This document shows, piece by piece, positions 23,061 through 35,968 of a stretch of DNA of 64,000 bases (position 1 is its first letter; every line of letters starts with the position of its first letter). Made by a program: the position numbers and the translations under genes. Under the pieces are notes generated by a model. That model did no database searches and was not told the DNA's origin. It was given only the letters and a program-made list of their open reading frames with translations. The DNA is from Dipteris shenzhenensis (Eukaryota; Polypodiophyta; Polypodiopsida; Gleicheniales), in NCBI GenBank assembly GCA_047967505.1, contig CM106540.1; one strand, 5' to 3'.

Positions 23061-25640
23061 CAAGATGGAAGCAACTTGGGTCAGTCCCAAATCAATGCTG
23101 GGATACAAGAAGCAATGAAGCCAGTGTGAAGTTCTTGAGCAAACGTGGCACAAGTGGCTCTTCGACCAAAAAAAGTCTCTTTACTCTTCCCTTACACTTT
23201 GCACATAAAAAAGATTTAGTTTTGGGCTTACATTGAGCTGTGGAAGAGGAGTTACTTGCATCTTATTGAAATCATTGATTTGGAATTGTTGCAATTGCCG
23301 AGAGACCTGGGTCAAGTACACCTTGGCACCAAGTGTGCTAAAGATGAAGAGTATATAAGGTTGGAAAGCAAGCAGCACGAACTAGTGTGAATGAATGTCA
23401 AGCACAAAGGAGCATGTAAAAGCTCTAAGATTCCAAAGATACCAACAAAGGAGAGAGGAGTAGATGTTGGAAGTGAATGATCAAACATGCAAGGGCTATC
23501 ACCAAATGATAATGAAATCAAGACAGAGTAGAATGGGGGCAACCTCAGTAGTTCAAAACCAAGTACGATGTTGGGGATAGCATAGAGGAAGGATCAAAAA
23601 AAGGCCAAGAGATCTAAGGCTTTGCATCCAAAGGGAGATTGGACATATCACGGCATGAAGGATCGATAAGGAGTGCTCCACTAGGTGCATAGGGAGGACA
23701 AAAGGCCCTATAAAACAAATAGATCTAAGAATGCCAACACTATAGTTTCTTTAATGGGAAGGAGGATCATCAAAAGGACTATAAGTTGTAGCAAAAGTAG
23801 CTAGATGCTCTACAAAGGGCATGTGACCAAGATGGGCAAGCACCAACTACAGGCCTAGTTTTGGTAGACATTGAAAGAATATGATTACAAGGTTGCAAAA
23901 TGCTCAAAACTACTATGTGAATCAATGGAAGTCAAAAGAGAGAAGGATTCATTGGAAAGAAGACAAGAAGATGGCAGTCAAGGTCACCAAGGCATTGAAG
24001 CAAAAAGAGCATTTGATAGAGATCATAGACAAACCTAAATGTAGTAGCTAATAAGTTTAGAACATGGAGAGAGTAGAATATAGTCAACCTTAGTACTGAA
24101 GTAGAGACATCCCAAAAAGTGATCAGGAAGTAAAAAGAAAATTTGGAATCACAATGTCAATGGAGTAGTGATCACTCGGGGCTTAAGCATAAACATAATA
24201 TTTCAAGGCACCTCAGTGGACCAGAATAAGGTCAATGTAACTTGGGAGAAATTGTCTGAATTAAATGTAATCAAAACAATATCTTATGTTGTTTACGAGA
24301 TGTCAATATATTTTGAAGACACCATCATATTTTGAAAACACCAACATGGACGCTATGAACTGTTAACATATATGCAAGACACTACCATATTTTTTGAACA
24401 CATCATATATGCAAGACACTACCATATTTTAGGAACACCATCACTGACACTATCAAATTTGGTTTATTTGAAGTGACTATTTATCAAGACACTATCAATG
24501 ACAGCAAAAAGGGAAGGCTGCTCCAAGTGAAATGCCAATAGCAAAGAGGCCATTACATAAAATTTCGAGCATCGTAAGTACAAACATCCTAGCATATATA
24601 GAACACCATCATGTTTTCAAAACACTATTACAAGCTCTTAACATATTTGAATGATTTTAAGATATATAGAATGCCAGGTTCAGCCATAGCACAACTTGGA
24701 AGGACTAAGTGTTTCATCATGCAGTTATGGCTGTTGTATACAGTCCATACTTGATGCAGATTAGTGGTTGGATCCAAGATTATAGATCAGTCCCTACATC
24801 AACATTCGGCACGGCATATGCTTAAGGGACATATTATGCATTCACAATTGTATTTCAGGCTTCTAAGCCTTTATAATGTCAGCTCTTTCTAGACGAGCCT
24901 ATAACAGATGCTACATCCTATGTCGATGGACGTTTAGCTATGCATACATCAGATGACCTTTCAACTCATGATATTTGAGCATACAGGTTTGACAAGTTGC
25001 CATACCTTGTCAGTTTTACGGGCCTCTTCTTCAGAAAAGTAGCTTATCACACCTGCACCTTTGGTCCTAGATTTTCAGCCCTTGGATCACTCTGTCCACA
25101 TCGCCTATGCGGTCTTCTTTGACCCCGCATCATTCGACACAGATTATATCTCTATTGTAGTATACCTCACACACTGCTATCGGTTCTTTTGGGTTTGTGA
25201 CACTATCGTATGTCACAACCCACCAGATCACATCGCCATAGCTACATCGACTAGCCTCACATCTGGATGCCTCTTCTTTAGAATAGCTGCACAGTCCATG
25301 GTGACTTATGACAAGTCATCTTTTGATCGACCAGTCTTTGATCCAAGAGGACTTGACTTTATGCATATTTCCTTCCTCTTCCCTTCGGCCTAACTTCTGG
25401 GTTTTATTCCCAAAAGCGAAGGAGGACCCACAACTTAAGAGGGGGAAATCCACGATGTGTACAGGATCGTAAGTTGTACTCATTGTGCATGCTTCCACTA
25501 TGTAGTCATTGTGCTCATATACACACATACTACTCTGATTTCTTTCACTTTTCTTTTCCAGTTTTGGATGCTATCATATGCACCAAACGAAATCCACAAG
25601 CAGGCCTTGTATATGCACCCTCTACTTACCTAGTGCAATT
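23061..25640. other. intergenic or LTR-element interior, no coding motif
   Basis: No recognisable protein. From about 24290 to 24640, degenerate short repeats built on ACACCATCATATTTT and GCAAGACACTACC recur. The right part (about 24700-25640) may be the non-coding interior of the element whose LTR begins at 25651, because a purine tract and LTR follow it. Confidence 0.4.
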
Positions 25641-25641
25641 T

Positions 25642-25840
25642 AAGAGGGGGTGTTAAAGATAATACATAGGGCATAGGGGCAAACCCTAACACTAACCCTA
25701 AGGGGTTCACATGTATATCTTCATGTTCATTGTCAATACACAGTGTGTAAAGGTAGCTATATCGTGTGCACTGCTCTCTCTCTCTCTCTCCCTCTCTCAC
25801 TTCGCTATCAAATACATGCATGTATCCTCCTTTCCCAACA
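25642..25840 (+). repeat. short LTR (3' or solo) with polypurine tract
   Basis: AAGAGGGGG at 25642-25650, then TGTTAAAGATAATACATAGG starting at 25651 and CCCAACA ending at about 25840. This has the terminal dinucleotides and purine lead-in of a 190-bp LTR. A (CT)n tract is at 25775-25797. No matching 5' LTR was seen in the window. Confidence 0.5.
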
Positions 25841-27543
25841 CACACATTGCCTAGCAAGTATGAGGATGGATGCCTAATGTCCCCTATCCCTAAAAAAAGT
25901 AAAGAACCTACAAATTTCAAAACATAGCCCATAGAAGGTTTTCAATTTTCCACAAGACAAAAACTCTCACAAACCCTACCTGATTCTTACTAGAGGGTAG
26001 ACATTACAGGTTCCTTCACCTAAAAACAAGCATGTGGGTAGCCATCTAGATCCAATCTGGCTTCTTGAGGGTTGTCATCTCATCACTTCACTCATTCAAG
26101 AGGGAACAAGTACTTCTTAGCTTCTATCTTGACCTACTCAAAGCAACAATCTACAAGCATAGCAACTCCTCCAAGTACATCAACAAAATCCTAAAGGAGT
26201 TGCTAGGCTCTTTGGAACACTTTGTCCAGCACACCCTCCCTTCTCAACCAACTAATCTAAAAGATAGAAAAACAAAAACAAATACTTGAAGAAAGAAATT
26301 CCAACATGCCTTTTTACACTTTAAAAAGAGCCAAAAGTACTTAGTGCATGTAGCCATGATCACCCAAAAACATTTACTCCTTACAGACATTCATGATCAA
26401 TTCCTATGGGACTTCCACCGTTGAAGCTCAACTGGCCACATCACTTTTAGTTGGCACGACTCACATTTCACCTTCTCATTAGGAGTGTTTAGGAAGGGTG
26501 ATCTACAGTGCGAGTAGCCTTTCAGTTCCTTGGGGAGACATGCATAGTACCACCTCTTGTAGAGTTTCTCAGAGAGTCGGCTATAGTTTTTGCAAGTCCC
26601 GACATTATGTAGGTTCTTTGAGAGAGATTTCCATCCAAAGTTCTAGATTCCAAGAGTGTGGTAGAGTTTTTATCCTCAGCAATGATCATGCCAGCAAAGG
26701 AGGAGGTGCATTCCAGCTTTCCCTTAGTGTAGTCATGCAGTCAACAGGACCACAGTGCCCAGGAGTGCAAGTGAGTATTCTAGAGTTTCCACGTTTTTAG
26801 TTTTGATTAACTAGCCTCAGTCACTTTGTCATCACCCCAGTAGTTCTTGGAGTAGTACCGACATTTCTATGTCAATGGATCTTTCACGGTTGGGAGGGTG
26901 CATGTCAGTAGTTGGTAGCTAGTCTCATGCCATTAGCCTTTCAAGTGTAGTGCCTCTACATCAACAACCCCGTAAGTCCTTAGCGGTTCACGAGGATAGC
27001 ATGCAACTCAAATTTCTACGAGCCTATTAGAGTGCCATATCACCCACGGATCAACAATTTGCAACAGTAGCATGGTGGGATGACTGGCTTTAATAGTTCG
27101 GGTTCCAGTATTTGCGTAGTAGGATTGGCTCTCATGACTTTTATTGAGCTGTCGTGTTATCACAAGAGAGCATTCGTTCCTCAGCCTTTTGGAGCATTGC
27201 CATCTCAATACTAGTGCCCCATTGTTATTTCCCAACTCTTTGGGAGGACAACCAATTTTGTGCCGTAGTTAGTGGTCATGATCACATACCCTTGGCAGAA
27301 GTCACTCCCTCAGCAGCAACAACTACCTCCATCTAGAAGTTAAGCAGCAGGGAATATCACAAGCAACCTTGCACTAAGCTGCATTATGACACACATTTAC
27401 TCTTAAGTTATGTCACCCCATAATGAGCCCTAGTCCGAGGATGAGTCAAGCATGAGCTACGTGGCTTCAATCGAAGGCTAGGGCAGAGCCAATCAGAGTC
27501 ACCCAAGTGAAGGGTTGCAAGATATCCATCTAGCAGCAAGTTT
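25841..27543. other. intergenic, nothing recognised
   Basis: Short frames only. No family motif or repeat boundary that I can support. Confidence 0.4.
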
Positions 27544-28059
27544 AGTAGAGGGGAATGTCACATGCACAAGGGTCAAATCCCTTGTAGTAGTGACACTTAC
27601 GTAGACCTCTAGTTGCCCTGTTTGGGACCCAACTAGGTGGTCTTGCACCATCCCATAAGGATGGTTTGGCTAGGTTGGTTGACCTGACCAGCATGGTTAG
27701 CTTGTTCGACCACAAGGTTGGCCAGGTCGGGGCCAAACCAACTAGCTTGGTTGGTCAAAGGCCTTCCCTATATAAGAGCAATCTAGCCCCCATTTGGAGC
27801 ATGCAATTGTCCAACTTGCAGGCCTTTTCTAGTGTAGTTCATGCGCCCATTCACTCCCTGCAAAAAGCAGCCATACAACAGTAGTTAGTTCTGTAGCCAA
27901 TTCATATGCCGATTTTACAACCATGTACAACAGTAGTCAGAGCATTTACACCATCATTAGTGAATAAAGTAGTGTACTATAGTTAGGAAAATCTCTGGTG
28001 TCTCTCATGATTGAGTTCTCTTTCTACATTTTGTACACAGCTAGTCCCTGCATGTTACA
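27544..28059 (+). repeat. LTR (3' or solo), about 504 bp, gypsy-like ends
   Basis: Purine tract AGTAGAGGGGAA at 27544-27555 is followed by TGTCACATGCACAAGGG at 27556. TATATAAGAG lies at about 27768 and the end is CATGTTACA at 28059. The TGTCAC start and the purine lead-in suggest a Ty3/gypsy 3' LTR. The partner LTR was not found, and the internal part upstream shows no pol. Confidence 0.5.
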
Positions 28060-29500
28060 GGCCTAGATACCATCCTGAATCTTGCTCCACATGGCCTACA
28101 ATCTTGAAAGGCTGAAAAAGAAAATGCATAAGTATATCATCCAATGATCTTTCCAATCTATCCCCAGAATGAATATCAAAGACCAAGGGATCCCCATCTA
28201 AACATGAAAGCCCTATGACCTGAAGAGGGATTCCCAATTTCATAAAGGCTCCTAGTCAAGTAGCAGTAGAATGGTATTTGTCACCTGGGAGAAACATCTT
28301 TTGTTGAATCCTCTACATTTCATCTGACTTGGCTTACTAATTTGGATTGTTATTAATCTAGATTCTCTTAAAATCCTTCCAGAGCCCATGAGGAAGCAAG
28401 ACCTCTCCCCCATCTAGACTACATGTAAGAAGAAAGACGCAAGGGTCTACCATGCTCATTACGTATATTATCATTCCACATGACTGGATGCCTCTCAATC
28501 TCTTTCGGAGATGTAGGGGGAACTCTTTGGAGAGTACTCTTGAATTTGGCCCAAGCTTTCAAGATGGCAACCATAAGAGGGGAAGAGGGGGCCCTAAGAC
28601 CTAGCTGAGGTAAAAATCCACCTACTATTATCAAACCAATTTGCACCTATGGAAGGTATGCATTGAATGAAAAAGTCCTTCCAAGGTTCTTTGCCCCTTG
28701 GCATAAGACCTCTGACCACCATCTTGCATAGTAGAGCTCTACTCTATAGGTTAGGTCTATGATATTAAGGCCTCCTTCCCGTGTGGGAAGGATCAGGGTT
28801 CCACGAGCCAACCTAGCTTTGGTGTCCCTCAAACCATCTAAATTATTCCAAAGACAATTCCTTATCAAAATTTTGAGCTGAGTGATGTAATCTCTAGAAT
28901 CGCACCAACAAGAGCATATGAACCAAGCCATGTGGCCAATAGTACGTGGTTGACCACCATCACCAAGGAGGTGAGGTCAAGTTTAGTTTAACTCCAAAAA
29001 AGAAGTTTCCTCCTGATACTCTTCAACACATGGGCAAACTAATGTGATGAAGAGATATCCACACTGACCTGGTAGCCCAAATATATGGTTGAAATACTCC
29101 TTTGGATCCAAGTGAATCCAAAATTGGCCCCCCAATCCAGAGTACCCTGGCTGTAATCGAGAGGCCTTTCAATTTATTCTAGTTAATATGTGCACTTGCT
29201 GCCAAACAAAACAAATCCAAGGCTTCTCTAAATGAGGTAAGATTAACTGGAGTGGCATCCAAAGAGCATCCAAAAAAACAACAGCAACCAGCTCACTATT
29301 GAGAAGTTCCTCTCAGGGGGAGTCTTAGCCCAACAACATCTACCTAAGCTCTCAAAAATAAGCTTGTTGCTTCAACCATGAATAAGTAAGGAAAGGGTGG
29401 AAGAGGGCATCCCTATCAGATTGATCTGGAAAGATAAAATTTCTCCCCTATATCCTCTAATAGTACCTGAGAATCTTTGCCCAAGATGCGATGTGGTTTT
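28060..29500 (-). mobile_element. LINE remnant, C-terminal reverse transcriptase region
   Basis: Minus-strand reading gives, from about 29060 to 28420, KLDLTSLVMVVNHVLLATW, then LKILIRNCLWNN (FLW-like block), ARGTLILPTREGGLNIIDLT (GGLN-IDL block) and the usual LINE tail around VMWNDNIRN. The order matches plant L1-type RT C-termini, as at 1-1350, but the sequence is a different, diverged copy. Several stops. The 5' part is not recognisable beyond about 29500. Confidence 0.7.
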
Positions 29501-30109
29501 CTAGTTTCATTTTCAGCTTATACCTCGTCTTGAGATCGCTGATCATGTCAAAGATTCTCCAATCGGATGATCATGTTTGCAATATACCGCTAGCTGACAT
29601 CATGGTTGCATCTTTATCCATGAAGGAGATTATGCCATATGGACTTCTCTGTAACAAAGGCTCCCCAAATCTAGGGGAAATTTTAGATTTTTTTCAAAAT
29701 ACCCCAAAAAACGTCATTGGTGGTTCACAATAAAAAATTATCTTTGTCAAGCCTGCCCTGACCATGTCAGGCCTCACTATTTTCCTCCTAGGGCAAACTA
29801 TCCCCTAGCTAAAACTATGCTCACGTTTTTCATTTGGTTCAACCATTTGGCCCAAACTTTGTCTTCCTAACCAGCTCTCCCCCTATTCTCTCTCTTCCAA
29901 AATGTTTCAAACATTCATTCCCGCCACTTTCTAGCAGCTGGTTTCAAAATATCTTCTTTCCACTCTTGCTTAGTCATTCTCTCTCCTCTTTGCTCACGTT
30001 TTTCATCCACATTCGAAAATCTCTCATAGAAACTTCTGTCAAAGCTCTATTCATCCCTCCTCTTCCATTCATTCTCTACTTATTTCACTCTCTCTTAGAG
30101 ACCAAACTT

Positions 30110-30330
30110 GCGACATCTGCTTGGAAGGAGTGAGAAAAAAGGGTGTTCTCTCATTTTCGGTTCTTTCCTCACCTTTTTGGAGTATAGAGAGTCACCTCGT
30201 GAAGTTGCGACCTAAATCTACTTGGAAGGAGTGAGAAAAGCGGGTGTTCTATCATTTTCGGCTCTTTCTCTACCTTTTTGAAGTATATAGAGTCAACTCT
30301 AGAAGAAGAAACACATACTTTCCAGGTAAT
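30110..30330. repeat. tandem duplication of about 100 bp
   Basis: CTTGGAAGGAGTGAGAAAA begins copies at about 30120 and 30218. Both continue through GGGTGTTCT-TCATTTTCGG and CACC/TACCTTTTTG-AGTATA. Confidence 0.7.
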
Positions 30331-30411
30331 GAAGTGATTTCGTCTTGAAAGTTTTGTTTGTATTAAGTAGATACGTTTTTTTATCACACTTTGTCTATAT
30401 GTTTGTTACAA

Positions 30412-30509
30412 GAGACAGGGAAGAGGGAGAGATTGAGGTAGATGATATATAAAACTACAAGACAATTTTTGACATTTTTTTCTTCATTGGTATAGGAGGG
30501 ATAGATAGA

Positions 30510-30583
<74 letters not shown>

Positions 30584-31851
30584 ATTAAAGTCTTTGGAAG
30601 ACCGATGGGTCTACGAGACTGTGAAAATCCTGATACAACAAGTTGTGGTAGTGGAGCTACTAAACGAGCGTCCATACCAATGCAAAATGCAAAAATGCAG
30701 AATAGCAGTACTAAGTCCTAAGTACAACATAGTCATGTCGATGGTCGACTATATATCAGTCTCAGCATTGTCATCAGTATCATCATCATCATTGGCAGTA
30801 GCAAGATATCAGGATGGATGGGCCATTGGAGGCATGAAGTCGACAATAGAGTGCTGTCAGCCACTTTGAGATGCGGTCTTGGCATGTCTCTTGGTCGCAA
30901 CTCTGTGTTTGACTTGGGCTACTATGACCCTCGTCGGTCGGCTCTGACTCTAAAGAAGGAGGGGATGTCCCCGAGTGTGATTTGTGTGTCGACCCTCTGT
31001 CTGAGCTATCGGGTCATAGGCTCCGGGTCACGGTCATGTTGAGGCCTCGTCTCGTGGGGGTCCATGCGATCTAGCTGAAAGAACTCCATGATAGAGCTCT
31101 GAGAGGGATCATCCGAGGAAGAAATCTACTCATGTCTCCATGCTCGAAGTATCTTGTCATGGTGTCTAAGTGCCTCATGAATGAAACCTGCCAAACACTG
31201 TTGGTTTGGGTAGGAGAGGAAACATGCCAAAATCTCGTAACTATCCCTGAAGAGGCAGTGGAAACGTCCTCGGATCTCATAGTACATAGAACACCTAAAG
31301 ATGAAATGCTCCTCCGTCTCAACCTCCTGCATGTCACATAGTGTGCATATGTGCCTGTCCCTGGGTAGTTGCTCTGCTCTACCGTTCTCGATGCGAAGTC
31401 TGTGTGAAGAGACCCGGAACTATACCCAAGAGAGATCCTCAGTGAGTGGGGTAGGTGAATCTGTGCGTATCTTGGTGGGTCAATGAAACCCTCCACTGTG
31501 ATATGTAAGAAGTGATCTCTGTAGAAGCTAAGCTTCACTGGGAGTTCACTCGGTCCCACAACTAGGTCCGAAATGTGTGTAGCTGTAGTAGATCCTCATG
31601 GATAACCCGGTTGACCTCATGTGATGAGAGGGGAGAAAACGAAGCATCCATGTTGTACTAGAAGGGAGGTAGTCTATCCATGTGAAGCCCCAATCGCTCA
31701 AGCCATCTCTCTATATGTGCATACCAGCACCTCTGGTCTCCTCCTACTGCAAGTGCCATAGAAGAGGATAGAGCTATCCATGGTAGCCTACTATGCCTCG
31801 AGGTATAATCCCCATATTCCCTAACTCGGTACAAATATATGTGAGAGAGAT

Positions 31852-31886
<35 letters not shown>

Positions 31887-31991
31887 TTCGAACTGCTATG
31901 TTGTTTTCTATTTAAGGGGATGAGTGAGGGAGAGAGAGACATAAAATAGTCATTTTTGACTTTAGTAGTATAGGAGGGATATATATAGGAA

Positions 31992-32031
<40 letters not shown>

Positions 32032-32515
32032 ATTTGAAACTGCTGTGTTTTTTTATCTGTTTGAGGGGATGATTGAGGGAGAGAGAGAGAGAGAAAATAG
32101 TCCTTTTCTTCTTTGCTAGTATAGGAGGGGTAGATAGAGGAAGGGAAAAGAGAGACAGAGATTATATTTTTAATTGCTATGTTTTCTTTTGTTGAGGGGA
32201 TGATTGAGGGAGAGAGACAGAGATTCTATTTCAAACTACTAGGTCTTAGAAGTATTTGAGAAAGAAGGAAGAAAAAGAGATCCTAATCAAAGAGTTTTGG
32301 GAGGGAGAGAGAGAATGATATGATATTGATAATGTTTTCTTTGTTTATGGAGAAACAGAGCAGGAAAGCATATCGTAACTAAGTATTTCAAAAAAATTTG
32401 ATGTTTGTCTGTGTGAGGGGTACCTTGGAAGACAGACTGAGAGAGAAGTATTCTATGTTTTTTGTAATAATATTTTGCTTGTTTTTGTGAGAGGTTTAGT
32501 TAAAGGAGAGAGGGA

Positions 32516-32560
<45 letters not shown>
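30412..32560. repeat. (GA)n minisatellite field, interrupted by a LINE fragment
   Basis: Units of roughly 100-130 bp contain TATAGGAGGG-TAGATAGAGG-AAGGGAAAGAGAG, a (GA)n run and TTGAGGGGATGATTGAGGG. They occur at 30412-30580, 31840-31940, 31970-32100, 32120-32230 and, more loosely, to 32560. Long pure (GA)n runs lie at 30514-30580 and 32518-32559. The LINE fragment at 30590-31830 separates the first unit from the rest. Confidence 0.75.
30590..31830 (-). mobile_element. LINE-like remnant with RT zinc-binding tail
   Basis: On the minus strand around 31410-31260 there is an RIENGRAEQLPRDRHICTLC segment followed by VETEEHFIFRCSMY. That is the C-x2-C, then E-x-x-H-x-x-x-x-C zinc-binding tail found after many LINE reverse transcriptases. 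Upstream sequence to about 31770 has a similar composition but stops. No catalytic RT motif is left. Confidence 0.6.
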
Positions 32561-32562
<2 letters not shown>

Positions 32563-32674
32563 GCAAAGAAAGAGAAAGACATGGATAGAGAAAGAGAGAA
32601 TAGAAGACATAAATTTGGAGGTTTTTGGAAGTAGAAAGAGTTAATTTTAATCATATGGTATAGGGGTAGAAACT

Positions 32675-34031
32675 ATGGAAGTAGAAAATGATAGATATAG
32701 AAGTAGTTTATAGTCTGTTGTATTGAAGAATGTTAAGGATGAGCATGGAGAATGGATTCCTCAGCTCTACAAGAAATATTCTTGGATCACAATGCAACCC
32801 ACTAATCGTGGGTGCTACAAAGTGGGTTAGAAGGATGCAATGGACATATCCAAACATTGGAAGGGAAGGATCTTAGATTTTGAAATTTCTCCTGGCAGTA
32901 ACACAGTGACACAAGTATATATTCAGCATGTCTTTACCCATGCAAACATATATGTGCGTTTGAGTGAAGGACTTCCATATCGTAGGCCCAGTTGTAAGTT
33001 TTTCAAAGTGTACTAGTACCTCATTTGCTTTTTAGAGCATTTGCATTTATTTGGGGACATTGAGACTACTGTCTTATGCCTTGTATTCGTTTTACAGACT
33101 TATATCCATCTACTTACAAAGAGTGGGAGCTTGCAGCATGCGTAACTGGGGTGTTGCCTATCCTCCATGTTGAGATTAGGAGTCTTTAGTATGAAGGTCG
33201 CACACCATCAGAATTAAAAAAGGACGGGATCTTCTTCTATGACTCAATTTTCATTGTGCCAGATGAAGAAGGACAGTATGGTAGATTAGAATCTCTTCTT
33301 GTGCCCTCTTTTGATAGTCCAAAATGGCCACTTCCAAGCATGGAGATAAGTGAATCATATAGAAATAGAATGTTTAATGATATGAGAAATGCTATGAAGC
33401 CAACTACTGGTGGAAGAAATGCTAGGTTGAGCTGGTTTCTTCCATTTCCATGCTTTGTTGATTTCTTTGCAAGTTGTAGGCAATTAAGGAAAACAAAGAT
33501 TACTTACACTTGCAAGAGCTTAGAAATGGACTGGCTATCTGAGCTATTTGACAATGGATGGACAACAAGAACATGTCATGCCAAAGATTTAGTACAAAGT
33601 CGATTGAACACTTTAGATGTGACATTTCGGTGAGCAAATCTTACAATTCTTGTTTGTATAAAAAATGATCAGGATACTATGTATTAATAGATCCCAAATT
33701 TTGTAGGTATTTCATTGGAAGGAAAAATCTCTGCATGACTTTCACATATAGAAGGTTTAGATGGAAGAATCTTCAATGGGAAGCAAGGGATGATGATCTG
33801 CACGATGGGACTAACAGTCCTATTGTCGAGGTATCAATTTATCGGCAAGGACATCTTGATCTAATGTTGGAATTAGAAGAGGAGTGGACCATGCAATTTA
33901 TCAGGGAAGAATTGTAGTTGGCAATAGCAAGCCCTCCCCAAGACTATTATTTTAGACTTGATAATCACAAAGTTAGATATAGGGATGAGACAAGTATCCT
34001 TTGTAAGAATTGTTGCCCCCCCATACTCTAG
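32675..34031 (+). pseudogene. unrecognised three-exon gene X, four internal TAG codons
   Basis: A coherent three-exon frame from ATG 32675: exons 32675-32993, 33098-33629 and 33707-34031. Both introns are GT-AG (donors GTAAGT and GTGAGC) and both phase joins keep the frame. Together they give 392 codons. The sequence looks like real protein (KNVKDEHGEWIPQLYKKYSW, VTGVLPILHVEIRSL, ARLSWFLPFPCFVDFF, MTFTYRRFRWKNLQWEARDD, ILCKNCCPP near the end), but I do not recognise a family. Four in-frame TAGs (32711, 32828, 33187, 33915) and no TAA or TGA occur before the final TAG at 34029. Reading clearly continues in protein-like style after 33915. It is either a lightly decayed gene or transposon ORF, or one whose TAGs are not terminators. 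Long (GA)n tracts lie upstream and downstream. Confidence 0.6.
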
Positions 34032-34360
34032 AGATAGTAGAGACACGATGGCAGGTATTTCATATGATATCCAGTTTCTTGGATCCTTAGTTCTTCAACA
34101 ATGCACTTGGCAATGAGGCATTGTTACATGTATGAACAAAAATCATATATAATACAGAGTATTGTTTCATTTATTGTTAAGATTTTTTAAATTAAGTATG
34201 CAGCTCAAGATTTGATGGCTCTCTATGGTCAATGAATCATAAAGCGATAAATATTTGTAATTTTAAATTTGTGTGGATATTTGTATATCTGTATTGTGCA
34301 AGATAGAGAGTGTGTGATCTTGAGATAGATAGCAATTAGAGCATGCAAGAGCGACTGAGC

Positions 34361-34370
<10 letters not shown>

Positions 34371-34413
<43 letters not shown>

Positions 34414-34470
34414 ACAGTACAATAAGCAACACAAATAATGCACCTGGCCATGAGACAGAGTTAGATGTAT

Positions 34471-34502
<32 letters not shown>
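34371..34502. repeat. two (GA)n tracts
   Basis: Pure GA runs at 34371-34409 and about 34472-34502, separated by unique sequence. Confidence 0.9.
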
Positions 34503-34506
<4 letters not shown>

Positions 34507-34557
34507 AAAAATAGGGGCCCAAGAAAATTTTATGACTTTTAAACCCAAGACATCCAC

Positions 34558-34748
34558 ATCTTATTTTTCATTCCCTAAATCAAATTTGGGAGGCCTCTGA
34601 CACCCTAGAAACCAAGCAAAAATAGGGCTATGGTCGCATGATGTTGAATTTAGGGTTTACAGGGGGGTTTTTGGCTTGAAAATGATGGACATGGTTTCTA
34701 GGGTGTCAGAGGCCTCCCAAATTTGATTTAGGGAATGAAAAATAAGAT
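34558..34748. repeat. 57-bp perfect inverted repeat (hairpin) with 77-bp spacer
   Basis: 34558-34614 (through CATTCCCTAAATC, GAGGCCTCTGACACC) and 34692-34748 are exact reverse complements. The spacer includes GGTCGCATGATG. A diverged copy of the spacer and right arm recurs at about 34950-35040. Confidence 0.9.
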
Positions 34749-35875
34749 TGAGGGTTTAGGTTACAAAACCCAACCAAATGTTATGATTTTGAACCCAGGA
34801 CATCCTGCCACTGTCACACTTGCCCTACCACTTGCCCCTTACACATGCCCCTACCACTTGCCCCTCCCATTCCATTTGTGTAAATAGGGTTAGCAACTAG
34901 AGCTCATCGCATGAGCCCAATTTCTGCATGATGCCAGATTTTGGGCTTTGGTCGCATGATGCCAGATTTTGGGCTTGCAGGGGTTTTTTGGAAATAAAAT
35001 TTATGGGCATGGTTGCTAGGGTCCTAGTGGCCTCCCAAATAAGATTTCTTAAAGATATGATTTTACTTAAAAAAAAACCCTTATTCTGATTAATTCTTGA
35101 AAAATGATATTTTATTAATTTATATAATCTTTGGATTTTGATGTAATATGTTGGTTGCATGATATTTTATGGGTTGATGAGTATGCCGGATGCAAGGGTG
35201 GAGCCAGAGGCTCTTCTGGTGGGGGGATGGCATCGATCGGCCACTACATCAACAGAGAGGCTCAACACATTTTGGTGTTCCATCGACAATTATCGCGAGA
35301 TGGAAAGATAAACATCATGAAGTTCAGGGTCCTCAGTTGGATGGTGAAGATGAGGCCCATCCGTCCTACTGCCAATCGTGTTGTTCTGATTAGGCGTAGT
35401 GTAGCTTTATTTTTGTTCTCAGACAGATGATCTAGTCCGCTTCATAGTATTAAAGCTATTGCAGGGCTAGCTGGCATTATAGATCCCTTGGCTATAGAGA
35501 ATGAAATTGTGCAACCCTTTCTGCTTCAGCAAGCAAAAAAGGGATCTGAGCCAAGCAGGAAGAAGTGTAGACTAGAGTAGCTTAGGCATTCAAGCTTTGA
35601 TGATCTTTGTGATACTACTCAATGTAAAAAAAGAATACCATTTTCAAATAATTTTCTCTTCCCGTTTATAGAACATTGTTTCCTTTTCTATGTAAAGTAA
35701 AATTGAGTATTATTTCCTTTTGCATGTTCTATTAAGATTTGATGTTTATTATTTCATTTTGCTTTTGTATACATTAAGAGTGCATGTAATAAATTAATAG
35801 ATTGCAAATACATTGAAAATAAATTTAAGATTGCACATGCAAAGACAATTCTAAAAAAAGACATTTTATTATATT
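34749..35875. other. non-coding, A/T-rich
   Basis: Contains the diverged hairpin-related repeat (34950-35040) and CCACTTGCCCCT repeats (about 34825-34865). A frame at 35131-35430 has no recognisable motif. Confidence 0.45.
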
Positions 35876-35953
35876 GATGCTCATAGGCAGAGTACAAGGT
35901 AGATGCTCATAGGCAGAGTACAAGATAGATGCCGGTAGGCAGAGTACAAGGTG
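35876..35953. repeat. three tandem 26-bp repeats
   Basis: GATGCTCATAGGCAGAGTAC-type units start at 35876, 35902 and 35928. The third is diverged in its first third. They lie 16 bases beyond the stop codon of the H3-like gene. Confidence 0.9.
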
Positions 35954-35968
35954 GAGCATACAAATTCC

